From the NCBI GenBank assembly GCA_017303555.1, contig JAFLCN010000007.1, forward strand, positions 89,251-153,250: 64,000 nucleotides of DNA, read 5' to 3'. Under the pieces are notes generated by a model. It was not told where the DNA came from and made no database searches. It was given only the letters and a program-made list of their open reading frames with translations. The stretch comes from Planctomycetota bacterium. Lineage in GTDB: Bacteria; Planctomycetota; Phycisphaerae; Phycisphaerales; UBA1924. The position numbers and the translations under genes are program-made. This document shows, piece by piece, positions 19,119-27,921 of the stretch; position 1 is the stretch's first letter; every line of letters begins with the position of its first letter.

Positions 19119-20147
19119 GTGAAGGGTTCGTGTCGTCAACTTCTGGCCCTGGCAACCGGCGCGATGATCGCGTCGGGGGCGGCGGCACAGATCGCCCGGG
19201 GGTACGACCCCTCGAAGCAGGGCGTCGCGCCGGCGACCGGAGCGATGACGAGCGGGCTGGACACCGAGCAGAAGATCGGCGCGTTCGTGCCGATGGAGCT
19301 GCGATTCACCAGCGCCGAGAACAAGCAGGTTCGGCTCGGAGATCTGTTCGATCTCGAGAAAGGCTCGGCGAACTCGGGCGGGAAGCACCGTCCGGTGCTG
19401 GTCGCGCTCGTGTATTACGACTGCCCGGTTGTTTGCAGCGCCACGATGGACAAGCTGATCGGCGCGTTCCGGAGGCTCGATTACAAGATCGGGCGCGATT
19501 ACAAGGTTGCCTATTTCAGCTTCGATTCGACCGAGACCGCGGCGCGGGCGATGCAGGTCAAGCAGAACTACATCCTGGGCGGCCTGCCGGAAGGCATGAG
19601 CGACGGCGGGAAGATGACCCCTTTGATCGCCGACAACTGGAATTTCTTTGTCGGGACGGCCGCGGCAAACCGGGAGCTGGCGAACTCGCTTGGTTTCAAG
19701 TACCGCGCGACGGACAACGGAGAGTTTGCGCATTCGTCGGTGTTCATGATCCTGACGCCGGACGGTCGTGTGGCGCGGTACCTGTCGCCGTTCCTGGGCG
19801 ACGAGAAGGCGCTGGCCGAGCAGATGAAGTTCGCGCTGATCGAGGCATCCGACGGCAAGCTCGCCAAGGGTGTCAGCGAGCTGATGATGAGCTGGTGCTT
19901 CATGTACGACCCGAAAGCGGGCGCGTACACGCTGCAGGCGATGCGGGTGATGAAGATCGGCGCGATCGTCTCGATCGCGGCGGTCGGTTCGCTTGTGATG
20001 GGGATGATGATCATGGAGCGAACCCGTCGGCGGCGTCACCCGCTTCCGGCATCGATCGCGGGAAACGGGAACGGTTCGGACGGCGGTGACGGGGGCGACA
20101 CGGGAAGCGGTCAGAGTCGGTCGGGCGGGGTTTCGGTTTCGGCTTGA
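19119..20147 (+). CDS. SCO1/SenC family copper chaperone for CuA
   Basis: A 342-residue exported thioredoxin-fold protein for copper delivery to the CuA site of oxidase subunit II. The copper ligands are CPVVC (Cys102 and Cys106) and His205 in the EFAHSSVFM block. A signal peptide covers residues 1-24 (ALATGAMIASGAAAQ). Unlike most SCO proteins it has a C-terminal membrane anchor (about 282-305, MKIGAIVSIAAVGSLVMGMMI) followed by a charged, Gly/Ser-rich tail. The GTG at 19119, six bases after GGGAG, is preferred to the adjacent TTG. Directly ahead of ctaC (21 bases), as expected for the CuA assembly factor. Confidence 0.92.
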   Translation: MKGSCRQLLALATGAMIASGAAAQIARGYDPSKQGVAPATGAMTSGLDTEQKIGAFVPMELRFTSAENKQVRLGDLFDLEKGSANSGGKHRPVLVALVYYDCPVVCSATMDKLIGAFRRLDYKIGRDYKVAYFSFDSTETAARAMQVKQNYILGGLPEGMSDGGKMTPLIADNWNFFVGTAAANRELANSLGFKYRATDNGEFAHSSVFMILTPDGRVARYLSPFLGDEKALAEQMKFALIEASDGKLAKGVSELMMSWCFMYDPKAGAYTLQAMRVMKIGAIVSIAAVGSLVMGMMIMERTRRRRHPLPASIAGNGNGSDGGDGGDTGSGQSRSGGVSVSA

Positions 20148-20168
20148 GTTTGCGAACGGAGTGACGGT

Positions 20169-21374
20169 GTGCTGAAGACTTTGACAAACAACTCGATCTC
20201 GACGCTCGCCGAAGGCCCGCAGGGGTGGTGGGCGGTCGGCTGGAGATGGTTCTTCCAGAACTTCGGCGTGAACGAGAACGCCGCGCTCACGGACAAGCTG
20301 TACATGGAGATCTTCTGGATCAGCGTCGGCTGGTTCGTCTTCCTGATGGCGATCATGCTGTTCTGCGTGGTGAAATACCGGCGGCGTCCGGGGGTGCCCG
20401 CTCCGTACAGCCCCTCGCACAACACGCGACTGGAGCTTGTGTGGACCATCGTTCCGTGCTTTTTCCTGTTCTACATCTTCCTGCAGGGCTTCCACGTCTA
20501 CGTCGATAAGCTCGTCGCCCCGGGCGATGCGCTGCAGATGACGCTGACGGCCAAGAAGTGGGACTGGACGATCACCTATCCAAACGGAGCATCGAGCCCG
20601 GAGCGCACGCTCATCGGCGCCGACAGCATGCAGTTCGGCGGCGAGAACGGTTCGCCGGGCGCGCGGCCCGTGCCGATCTTCTACATGCCCGGCGATGTCC
20701 CGGTCCATATCAACATGATCAGCCAGGACGTCATGCACTCGTTCTGGGTGCCTGATTTCCGGGTGAAATTCGACGTCTTCCCCAACCGGTACACAACCTA
20801 CTGGTTCGAGGCCAAGCTCGCGGACCAGTCTTCGAGCTTCCTGAAGGACTCGAACGGCAAAGAAGTCATCACCGCGCAGGGAAAGAAGGTGCCGTTCATC
20901 GACCACTTCATCTTCTGTGCCGAGTACTGCGGCGACCAGCACTCGGAGATGCTGGGCATCATCCGAATCGTGCCGATGGACTACTACCTCGCCAAGACCG
21001 AGGAATGGAACATCGAGGGCAAGAGTCCGGAAGAAATCGGCAAGCTCGTCTTCTCAGCCCAGGGCTGCAGCGCCTGCCACACCGTCGATGGCAGCAAGGG
21101 CGCCGCGCCGACTTGGAAGGATCTCTACATGAGCCACCAGCCGACCAACCAGGGTTCGGTGCTGGCGGACGACAACTACATCCGCGAATCCATCTACACC
21201 CCGGCGGCCAAGCTGGTCGACGGCTACCCGAGCAACATGCCGGTGTACACGACGGCGCAGATTGATGACAAGCGCCTGCACGGATTGATCGCGTACATGA
21301 AAAGCCTGAGCAAGTTCACTCCCGCCGCCGGAGCGCCCGCCCCGGCCGAGACGCCCGCACCCGAAAAGAAGTAA
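20169..21374 (+). CDS. ctaC: Cytochrome c oxidase subunit II, caa3 type
   Basis: A 401-residue subunit II with a fused cytochrome c domain, which makes this a caa3 oxidase. Two membrane helices (about 47-68 and 90-110) precede the cupredoxin domain. CuA ligands are His190 (MHSFWVPDF), Cys250, Glu252, Cys254, His258 and Met261 in the [12 protein letters not shown] motif. The heme c site is CSACH at 300-304, with the likely axial Met in SNMPVYT near 357. The start is a GTG at 20169. It receives electrons from ActE or directly from ACIII and passes them to heme a of subunit I. Confidence 0.97.
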   Translation: MLKTLTNNSISTLAEGPQGWWAVGWRWFFQNFGVNENAALTDKLYMEIFWISVGWFVFLMAIMLFCVVKYRRRPGVPAPYSPSHNTRLELVWTIVPCFFLFYIFLQGFHVYVDKLVAPGDALQMTLTAKKWDWTITYPNGASSPERTLIGADSMQFGGENGSPGARPVPIFYMPGDVPVHINMISQDVMHSFWVPDFRVKFDVFPNRYTTYWFEAKLADQSSSFLKDSNGKEVITAQGKKVPFIDHFIFCAEYCGDQHSEMLGIIRIVPMDYYLAKTEEWNIEGKSPEEIGKLVFSAQGCSACHTVDGSKGAAPTWKDLYMSHQPTNQGSVLADDNYIRESIYTPAAKLVDGYPSNMPVYTTAQIDDKRLHGLIAYMKSLSKFTPAAGAPAPAETPAPEKK

Positions 21375-21402
21375 TCAGCCCGGATCAGAATCGAGGCACG
21401 CT

Positions 21403-23247
21403 ATGACCACGCTAGATAATTCCAGAGCCCACGAACTCGGAGGGGGCCACGGCCACCACGAGGGCAGCTACCTGACTCCGAAGGGCGGTTTTTGGACCAC
21501 CGTTTGGGACTGGGCGACCACCGTCGATCACAAGAAGATCGGCGTGATGTACATGGTCGCGGTGCTGTTCATGTTCTTTCTGGGCGGCCTGGCGGCACTG
21601 GCGGTTCGCACCGAACTGCTCGATCCCGTGCGAACGGTGACGGTGCAGGCGACCGATGCGGCCGGCAAGCCGATGGTGGGTGCCGACGGCAAGCCCGTCA
21701 TGAAGACCGTGATCGAAGGTCAGACGCTCGCCCGCTGGTTCTCCAAGGGCGGGGGCGAAGCGACCAGCATCGACTACGGCAACCAGCTCTACAACCGGGC
21801 GTTCACCCTTCACGGGGCGATCATGGTTTTCATGGTCATCATCCCGAGCATCCCCGCTTCGCTCGGTAACTTCTTCATCCCGCTGATGCTGGGCGCCAAG
21901 GACGTTGCGTTCCCGCGATTGAACCTCTTGAGCTGGTATGTCTACGTGACCGGCTCGATCTTCGCCGTCGCGTCGATTCTGATCGGGGGTGTCGATACCG
22001 GCTGGACGTTCTACACCCCGTATTCAACGACGACGGATGCGGAGCACGCCAACGTCGTGCTCATGGTGCTCGGCGCGTTCATTCTCGGCTTCAGCTCGAT
22101 CCTGACGGGCCTGAACTTCATCGTCACCGTCCACAAGCTCCGCGCCCCCGGCATGGGCTGGTTCGACATGCCCCTGTTCATCTGGGCCATGTACTCGACC
22201 AGCATCATTCAGGTGCTGGCAACGCCGGTCATCGGCATCACGCTGCTGCTGCTGGTCTTCGAGCGCATGTTCAAGATCGGCATCTTCGATCCATCGCTCG
22301 GCGGCGATCCGGTGCTCTATCAGCACTTCTTCTGGTTCTACAGCCACCCCGTGGTGTACGTGATGATCCTGCCGGCCTTCGGCGTGATCAGCGAGATCAT
22401 CCCGGTGCACTCGCACAAGAAAATCTTCGGCTACCGCGCGATCGCGTTCGCTTCGCTCGGAGTCGCGCTCGTCAGCTTCCTGGTCTGGGGCCACCACATG
22501 TTCGCCTCCTCGGGTGAACTGGGCGCGACCGTCTTCTCGGCCCTCACCTTCCTCGTCGCGATCCCGACCGCCGTCAAGGTGTTCAACTGGATCGCCACGC
22601 TGTACAAAGGCTCGATCGCGCTCACCACGCCGATGCTCTACGCCCTCATGTTCCTTTTCCTGTTCTCTATCGGCGGGCTCACCGGCCTGCCCCTGGGCGC
22701 ACTCGCCACCGATCTGCACCTGCACGATTCGTACTTCGTCGTCGCCCACTTCCACTACGTCATGATGGGCGGCACGATCATCACCTTTGTCGCCGGCCTC
22801 CATCACTGGTGGCCCAAGATGTTCGGCAAGATGTACAACCAGTTCTGGGCCAACGTCGGCGCCTGGCTGGTCTTCATCGGCTTCAACCTGACGTTCTTCA
22901 CGCAGTTCTTCCTGGGCACGCAGGGAATGCCCCGCCGGTATGCCAGCTACGTGCAGGAGTATCACACTCTGCACGTCTGGTCCACCGTCGGTTCGTACAT
23001 CCTGCTGGTCGGCTTCCTGGTTCACCTGTTCGTGTTCATCCACTCCCTGGTTGCCGGGCGCAAGGCTCCGGCCAATCCGTGGGGCGGCCTGACGCTTGAG
23101 TGGGAAGCCGAGAGCCCGCCGATCGAGCACAACTTCGCTCACGAGCCGATCGTGACCCACGGACCGTACGACTTCGAGACGACGGTTCCGCCCCACTGGA
23201 ACCCGAAGGACTATCCCCTCCCGCACCTTCCCGCGAACGCGCACTGA
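21403..23247 (+). CDS. ctaD: Cytochrome c oxidase subunit I, A2-type
   Basis: A 614-residue heme-copper oxidase catalytic subunit with twelve or more helices. Low-spin heme ligand His137 is in [10 protein letters not shown]. CuB ligands are His315 in YSHPVVY (313-319) and His364/His365 in VWGHHMF; Tyr319 is the cross-linked tyrosine. The remaining heme ligands are in the [13 protein letters not shown] block. The usual HPEVY glutamate is replaced by Val, with Tyr-Ser just before, the signature of the A2 subfamily, in which the YS pair substitutes in the D-channel. The TM1-TM2 loop (about 70-130) is some 40 residues longer than usual. The N-terminus is His-rich. Confidence 0.97.
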   Translation: MTTLDNSRAHELGGGHGHHEGSYLTPKGGFWTTVWDWATTVDHKKIGVMYMVAVLFMFFLGGLAALAVRTELLDPVRTVTVQATDAAGKPMVGADGKPVMKTVIEGQTLARWFSKGGGEATSIDYGNQLYNRAFTLHGAIMVFMVIIPSIPASLGNFFIPLMLGAKDVAFPRLNLLSWYVYVTGSIFAVASILIGGVDTGWTFYTPYSTTTDAEHANVVLMVLGAFILGFSSILTGLNFIVTVHKLRAPGMGWFDMPLFIWAMYSTSIIQVLATPVIGITLLLLVFERMFKIGIFDPSLGGDPVLYQHFFWFYSHPVVYVMILPAFGVISEIIPVHSHKKIFGYRAIAFASLGVALVSFLVWGHHMFASSGELGATVFSALTFLVAIPTAVKVFNWIATLYKGSIALTTPMLYALMFLFLFSIGGLTGLPLGALATDLHLHDSYFVVAHFHYVMMGGTIITFVAGLHHWWPKMFGKMYNQFWANVGAWLVFIGFNLTFFTQFFLGTQGMPRRYASYVQEYHTLHVWSTVGSYILLVGFLVHLFVFIHSLVAGRKAPANPWGGLTLEWEAESPPIEHNFAHEPIVTHGPYDFETTVPPHWNPKDYPLPHLPANAH

Positions 23248-23271
23248 CCCAGCACTCACCGAGAATCAGGC

Positions 23272-24069
23272 ATGACCACACTTGATACACGATCGAATCC
23301 GCTGGGTGCAGATGTGCACGGCCAGAGCCCGGGCTGGAAGAAATACCTTCCCGGACACCACTGGCGCACGGCGGATGAAGAGTTCGATGCCTGCACGCTG
23401 GGCTTCTGGCTCTTCCTCGCGACGGAAGTCCTGCTCTTTGCGGGCCTCTTTGTCGGCTACACCATCTTGCGGTACAAGTTCCCGCAGGCTTTCACCAACG
23501 GCTCGTCCTACCTCGACTGGCGCTGGGGAACGCTCAACACCGTGGTGCTGCTGCTCTCTTCCTACACGATGGCCGCATCGATCCGGGCTTTCCAGCTTGA
23601 TCGTCAGAAGCAGGGCAAGATCCTGCTCTCCGCGACCTTCATCTTCGGGCTCGTCTTCCTGCTCATCAAGTTCACGTTCGAGTACACGCCAAAGCTCTCG
23701 GGCTGGTTCATCGCTTTCGATCCCGCCCTCCCGCACTACGCAGCTCTGGTCGATGGCGAAGCGCTCTGGGGCCTGTTTAAGCACGTCGAGGGCTACGGGG
23801 GCAAAGCGCCCGGCCAGTTCTTCTCCTACGCCTTCTCCGAAGACCCGTGGGAGCCGCTCTGGTGGAGCATCTACTACTGCGCCACCGGCATCCACGCCCT
23901 CCACGTCATCATCGGCATGACGCTCATCGCCTGGTGCTTCCGGCGCGCTGTCCTCTACAAGGCCTACGGCCCCTCGCACTACACCATGGTTGAGAACACC
24001 GGCCTCTACTGGCACCTGGTCGATCTGATCTGGATCTTCCTCTTCCCGCTCCTCTACCTCATCCACTGA
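23272..24069 (+). CDS. ctaE: Cytochrome c oxidase subunit III
   Basis: A 265-residue subunit III with about six or seven helices. Characteristic stretches are FDACTLGFWLFLATEVLLFAGLFVGYTILR near the N-terminus, LLLSSYTMAASIRAFQ, and the C-terminal GIHALHVIIGM and TGLYWHLVDLIWIFLFPLLYLIH, which define the family. An insert of about 40 residues lies between helices near 135-175 (containing WGLFKHVEGYGGKAPGQFF). Such a loop is longer than in most bacterial subunits and may contact subunit II. 24 bases downstream of ctaD and 64 ahead of the subunit IV gene. Confidence 0.96.
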   Translation: MTTLDTRSNPLGADVHGQSPGWKKYLPGHHWRTADEEFDACTLGFWLFLATEVLLFAGLFVGYTILRYKFPQAFTNGSSYLDWRWGTLNTVVLLLSSYTMAASIRAFQLDRQKQGKILLSATFIFGLVFLLIKFTFEYTPKLSGWFIAFDPALPHYAALVDGEALWGLFKHVEGYGGKAPGQFFSYAFSEDPWEPLWWSIYYCATGIHALHVIIGMTLIAWCFRRAVLYKAYGPSHYTMVENTGLYWHLVDLIWIFLFPLLYLIH

Positions 24070-24133
24070 CGACACCGCCTCTCTCTCTTCGTCTCTCCGT
24101 CTCTTCCTATCCCTCCGCCCTCCGAGACCCCGC

Positions 24134-24874
24134 ATGAGCACTCCACACGCCGCCGCCCCTGAAGTCTTCGACGAGCTCGATCCGCACGGCATGGGCGCGT
24201 ACACCAAGCACTCGCACCACATCGTCTCGGGCATGACGCTCATCTCGATCCTCATGATCCTGCTCGGGTTCACCGCCGTCACCGTGGGCGCGGCCCAGGT
24301 CGAGAAGTGGATCGAAGCCTCGCTCCACTACGAGCTCCCCCGGTGGGTCAACGTTCTCGTCGCGATGAGCATCGCGACGGTGAAGGCCACGCTGGTCCTC
24401 ATGTTCTTCATGCTGCTCCGCTACAGCAACCCCATCAACACCGTCGTCTTCCTGTTCTGCCTGCTCGCTTTCGCGCTCTTCCTCTTCTTCACACTCCTCG
24501 ATCTCAGCACCCGCGGCATGATCAACCCGATCAAGGCTCATCAAGTCGAAGCAGGGGGAATAGGCGGTATCCGCGCCGGATGGCGGGCCGACGCGCCGAT
24601 CATCAACCAGGCGCCCGTCGTCTTCTGGCGTGAACGCAAGATCGCGGCGGTCGGCATCGAGCGCTACAACGAACTCAAGAACATCCTGACTCATCCGCAC
24701 GAGCATCACGCCGCCGCCCCGGTTTCTTCCGGCAATCTTTCGGGCAATCGCCCCGGAATCACGCCCGGTCTTTTCGAAGCCGCGGCTCCGGAAGCCCACG
24801 ACGCGCACGCACCGCACGGCTCCGCCCCGGCACACGCCCCCGCGCATGCTCCGGCCGAACCGGCGAAGCACTGA
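24134..24874 (+). CDS. Cytochrome c oxidase subunit IV-type protein with long His-rich tail
   Basis: A 246-residue membrane protein in the position of caa3 subunit IV (CtaF/CoxD, PF03626 type). Three helices are seen at about 32-52, 73-95 and 100-120. The block VNVLVAMSIATVKATLVLMFFMLLRYSNP is characteristic of the family. The family is normally 95-130 residues. Here about 120 extra residues follow the last helix: first an Ala/Gly-rich segment with a charged turn (WRERKIAAVGIERYNEL), then a His/Ala/Pro tail (HPHEHH, and repeated HAPAHAP). A polypyrimidine stretch precedes the gene with no clear Shine-Dalgarno. Confidence 0.88.
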   Translation: MSTPHAAAPEVFDELDPHGMGAYTKHSHHIVSGMTLISILMILLGFTAVTVGAAQVEKWIEASLHYELPRWVNVLVAMSIATVKATLVLMFFMLLRYSNPINTVVFLFCLLAFALFLFFTLLDLSTRGMINPIKAHQVEAGGIGGIRAGWRADAPIINQAPVVFWRERKIAAVGIERYNELKNILTHPHEHHAAAPVSSGNLSGNRPGITPGLFEAAAPEAHDAHAPHGSAPAHAPAHAPAEPAKH

Positions 24875-24895
24875 CCCATCGAAAGGAGACGCACC

Positions 24896-25666
24896 GTGAA
24901 CATGGCGCGCCGAATCGCGCTCGCGGTCGCGGTTCTCTCCGCTGGGGGGCTTTGTTTCAGCGTGTACTCGATGGCCATGCGCGTCGCCGAACACAACAAG
25001 CGCGAACGCAAGGTCTATTTCTTCAAAGAGGTCCTGAAGCGCGACTTCGTCTACCGGGGCGTTCCGGTCCACATCACCGACATCAACCCCGGTACGCCCG
25101 ATTGGCACATCAACATCGCCTACGGCGATGAGAACCTCCGGCTCCGCGTCGCGGTTCCGGGGAATCCGAAGCTGCCCGACCTTATCGCCCACAACGACTG
25201 GCTCCGCGTCCTGCTCTTCGCCGAGGCACGCCAAACGTCCGCCGCGGCACTCGAAGAAAGGATCAAGCAGGGCGAAGTGCCCGAACGCCTTGCCATCGTC
25301 ACGCGCTCGCCCCTGCCGGGAGCAGAGCCCGGCAAGTGGCAGGATGTCTGGAAATCAGGCTGGGCGTACGACTTCTACGAGTTCGACAAGGGCGCCTTTA
25401 TCCACGAGCGCTACACGTATCCGACCGGCAAGCCGAACCGGGATCCCAAGCCCGGCCAGCTCCCGCCGGATACGTGGCAGTTCCAGGCCGCTTCGGCCGT
25501 TACGCCCCAGACGCAGCGACCGAGCAATCGCTTCACGATGGATGCGCTGAACGCCGCGGGTTGGACGTTGCCCGCCGCGGCATGGTCCACCATGCTCCTC
25601 CTCGGCTCCATCGCCGTCGTCGTCGCCCCCAAGCGCCGCCGTGCGACCGTGCCGAATCAGGTCTGA
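24896..25666 (+). CDS. Unknown two-helix protein at the end of the oxidase operon
   Basis: A 256-residue protein I do not recognise. The start is a GTG with AAGGAGA nine bases upstream, a strong Shine-Dalgarno. An N-terminal helix (about 5-26) and a C-terminal helix (about 229-247, WSTMLLLGSIAVVVA) enclose a 200-residue soluble domain containing DINPGTPDWHINIAYG, FYEFDKGAFIHERYTYPTGKPNRDPKPG, and TPQTQRPSNRF. No metal-binding Cys or heme motif is present. Its tight position 21 bases after subunit IV points to a role in caa3 assembly or as an accessory subunit. That is an inference from position only. Confidence 0.7.
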   Translation: MNMARRIALAVAVLSAGGLCFSVYSMAMRVAEHNKRERKVYFFKEVLKRDFVYRGVPVHITDINPGTPDWHINIAYGDENLRLRVAVPGNPKLPDLIAHNDWLRVLLFAEARQTSAAALEERIKQGEVPERLAIVTRSPLPGAEPGKWQDVWKSGWAYDFYEFDKGAFIHERYTYPTGKPNRDPKPGQLPPDTWQFQAASAVTPQTQRPSNRFTMDALNAAGWTLPAAAWSTMLLLGSIAVVVAPKRRRATVPNQV

Positions 25667-25750
25667 CAAGAACTCCGATTGCTCAGTGCGCTCCCTGCGC
25701 CTTCGTCTTCCCTGTTTGCCAAAGCGGGGTTTTGCACGAATGCAATGCAA

Positions 25751-25789
25751 TTTCACCGCGGAGTGGCAGAGGTCACAGAGAAAGACGGG
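25751..25789. repeat. CACAGAG-type intergenic element, copy 1
   Basis: TTTCACCGCGGAGTGGCAG at 25751-25769, followed by AGGTCACAGAGAAAGACGGG, matches the general pattern TTCACCnCnnAGnnnCAGAGnnCACAGAG that I recognise from intergenic regions of many unrelated bacteria. A second, inverted copy lies at 33918-33967. Function unknown. The rest of the 25667-25886 gap shows no gene. Confidence 0.5.
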
Positions 25790-25886
25790 TGCATGGAATG
25801 CAGATTGAACACCACGCTCGCATCCATCCCGCATGAGACGAATCCGCCGATGCCGTGAAAATTCCTCAGTCGCGAAAACCCCCGCA

Positions 25887-26777
25887 TCACCGGAACACGC
25901 TCGTGTTGCCGCTGTAGATGATCTGGCCGATGTCGTTGCCGACCTTCGCCATCACCAGCCCGAGCAGAATGATCGCCAGGAAGCTCGCGACAAACGCCTC
26001 GGTCGTCGCGCGTCCAACACCTTCGGCGCCCGGGCGGCAGGTGAATCCCTTGTAGCACGCGATGACGCCCATCGCGGCGCCGAAGAACAGGCTCTTCACC
26101 AGCCCCTGCGTGATCTCATACCAGTTCACGAACATCTGGCTGTAATAGAAATACTGTTCGCGATCCGCACCGTAGAAATAGATCGTGATGAGCAGGCCGC
26201 CCAGCACGCCGCACAGATTCGAAACAACCGTCAACGCCGGGATCATCACGACGCACGCGACAACCCGGGGCACAACCAGCACGCGCACGGGATCGCTGGC
26301 CATCGCCCGCATCGCGTCCAGTTGCTCGGTGACGCGCATCGACCCGAGGGCCGCGGCCAGCGAGCAGCCGACGCGGCCGGCCAGCATCACGCCCGCCAGC
26401 ACCGGCCCGAGCTGCTTCACGACGGAAATATTGATGACCCCGCCCAGCCGGCCTTCCTGGCCGATCGCACGAAACTGCGGGTATCCCTCGAACGCGAGGG
26501 TCATACCGATGAAGCCGCCCGTGAGCGCAAGCACCGGAATGGAAGTGGTTCCAACGAAGAAGAGCTGCGGCATCAGGCGATCGCGCCGTGCCCAGGTCCG
26601 AACGTGGGGCAGCCCCATCAGCACCTGTCCGCAGAACCGGGAGAAATGCGCCGCGCCGATGACCATAGCGACGATCCACTGCCACGAAAAGCGGATCGAC
26701 TCGCGAATGCCCTCACCCAGCGAAACGATCGCGCCGAAGATGCCGCGGGTTTCGGATTGGATCGCGCGTTCGTCCAT
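25887..26777 (-). CDS. mlaE: MlaE-type ABC transporter permease
   Basis: A 296-residue integral membrane permease of the MlaE/YrbE family (PF02405), part of ABC systems that move phospholipids between the inner and outer membranes. Family blocks seen are FVGTTSIPVLALTGGFIGMTLAFEG, LGPVLAGVMLAGRVGCSLAAALGSMRVTEQLDAM, and CRPGAEGVGRATTEAFVASFLAIILLG at the C-terminus. About five helices. The ATG at 26777 is preferred over a TTG 9 bases earlier; neither has a clear Shine-Dalgarno. The usual partners (ATPase MlaF and MCE-domain MlaD) are not adjacent downstream in the window, so it may function with products encoded elsewhere. Confidence 0.9.
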   Translation of the reverse strand: MDERAIQSETRGIFGAIVSLGEGIRESIRFSWQWIVAMVIGAAHFSRFCGQVLMGLPHVRTWARRDRLMPQLFFVGTTSIPVLALTGGFIGMTLAFEGYPQFRAIGQEGRLGGVINISVVKQLGPVLAGVMLAGRVGCSLAAALGSMRVTEQLDAMRAMASDPVRVLVVPRVVACVVMIPALTVVSNLCGVLGGLLITIYFYGADREQYFYYSQMFVNWYEITQGLVKSLFFGAAMGVIACYKGFTCRPGAEGVGRATTEAFVASFLAIILLGLVMAKVGNDIGQIIYSGNTSVFR

Positions 26778-26816
26778 CGGTGGCAAGCGTAGCGGGCGTT
26801 GCTCGGGCGAAATGAA

Positions 26817-26842
26817 AAACGCCCCGCGTGTGCGGGGCGTTT
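26817..26842 (-). terminator. Intrinsic terminator of the OmpA-like gene
   Basis: AAACGCCCCGC (26817-26827) pairs perfectly with GCGGGGCGTTT (26832-26842) around a 4-base loop. On the minus strand the stem is followed by a T-run (GTTTTTCATT). It lies 22 bases after the stop of the OmpA-like gene. Confidence 0.9.
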
Positions 26843-26864
26843 GAAAGTCCGATCCAGCTCGAAT

Positions 26865-27758
26865 CTACTTCGTGATCTCGGGTGCGCGGGCCGGCGGGGT
26901 GGAACGGCTCGGCGAAGCGGTGGTCTCTGAATCCGCCGGGACCGACTCGTTCATCGTCGTGATGTCGGTCGGGTTCTTGGGCAGCATCAGGAAGATTTCT
27001 ACGCGCCGGTTCTGAGGCGTGTTGCCGCTCGAGGTGTTGGGAACCAGCGGACGGAACTCGCCCCAGCCGGCCACCTGCATCTTGCCCGGCACCACGCCGT
27101 CGCCAACCAGAGCAGCCCGAACGCTGATGGCGCGGGCGGCCGAAAGGTGGACGTTGGTCGGGAACCGCTTCGCCGTGTTGGCGCTGATGCGCTGGGCATC
27201 GGTGTGGCCCAGCACGATGACTTCATACTTCGCGGTGACCGGGTTTTTCAGGATGCCGGCGAGCGCCGCGATGGCCGCCTGCGCCTGGGGCTGGATCTGA
27301 TCCGAACCAGATGCAAAGGTCAGGTCGGAAGCGAATCGCAGCATGCCGCGGGTCTCGTCGTACTTGAGCAGTTCGGGGTACTGGGCCGCGAGTTCACGGA
27401 GCAGGGCATCGGTGTCGGCATCGAGGGGCGAAACCGAAAGGCCCTTCAGGCGCGCCTCGAGGTCGGCGAGCGAGAGGCCCGATTCACGCATCCGGCGCAT
27501 CAGTTCGTCGTTCTGAGCCTGAAGCGCCGCGAGGGCGGCCTCGGTCTTGGCGAGCTGCTGACGCGTCATGTCGCGTGCGGCAAGCGCATCATCGCGCTCG
27601 CGCTGGAGCGTCGCGTTGCGATCGGTCAGCCCGCGATTGGTCTCGTAGAGACGGTCGTACTCGCCCTGGTTGACGCACCCGCCAAGGCCGGCCGTCAGGC
27701 ATGCGATGCCGAGAAGAGCCGGAAGAAAACCGCGTCGAATTCCGCTGAAAAGTGACAT
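26865..27758 (-). CDS. OmpA/Pal-like peptidoglycan-binding lipoprotein
   Basis: A 297-residue outer-membrane-type lipoprotein. The signal peptide ends in a lipobox at LGGC (Cys about 27). Residues 30-95 are a heptad-like coiled coil rich in Arg, Glu and Gln (YDRLYETNRGLTDRNATLQRERDDAL). Residues about 150-270 form an OmpA/MotB domain: LTFASGSDQIQPQAQ, VIVLGHTDAQRISANT (the peptidoglycan-contact Asp and Arg region), and NRRVEIFLM. The C-terminal 25 residues are disordered. The ATG at 27758 is chosen because it begins the lipoprotein signal. The coiled-coil plus OmpA plan recalls Pal/YiaD-type anchors tying the envelope to the wall. A strong terminator follows. Confidence 0.92.
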   Translation of the reverse strand: MSLFSGIRRGFLPALLGIACLTAGLGGCVNQGEYDRLYETNRGLTDRNATLQRERDDALAARDMTRQQLAKTEAALAALQAQNDELMRRMRESGLSLADLEARLKGLSVSPLDADTDALLRELAAQYPELLKYDETRGMLRFASDLTFASGSDQIQPQAQAAIAALAGILKNPVTAKYEVIVLGHTDAQRISANTAKRFPTNVHLSAARAISVRAALVGDGVVPGKMQVAGWGEFRPLVPNTSSGNTPQNRRVEIFLMLPKNPTDITTMNESVPADSETTASPSRSTPPARAPEITK

Positions 27759-27921
27759 TCGCCATTCGCTCCGTGAATTTGGGCCCGCGCTCCGGGCCGA
27801 TGGGCCAAGAGCCGGGCAGGTGTGCCGCGCGATCGTATCCTGACCCTTGTTGACCCGGCCGCACCGTGTGCAAAAAGGTGCGGTGTCCGGCACCTTCTAT
27901 CGGAACTCGCGCGCCCTTGCC

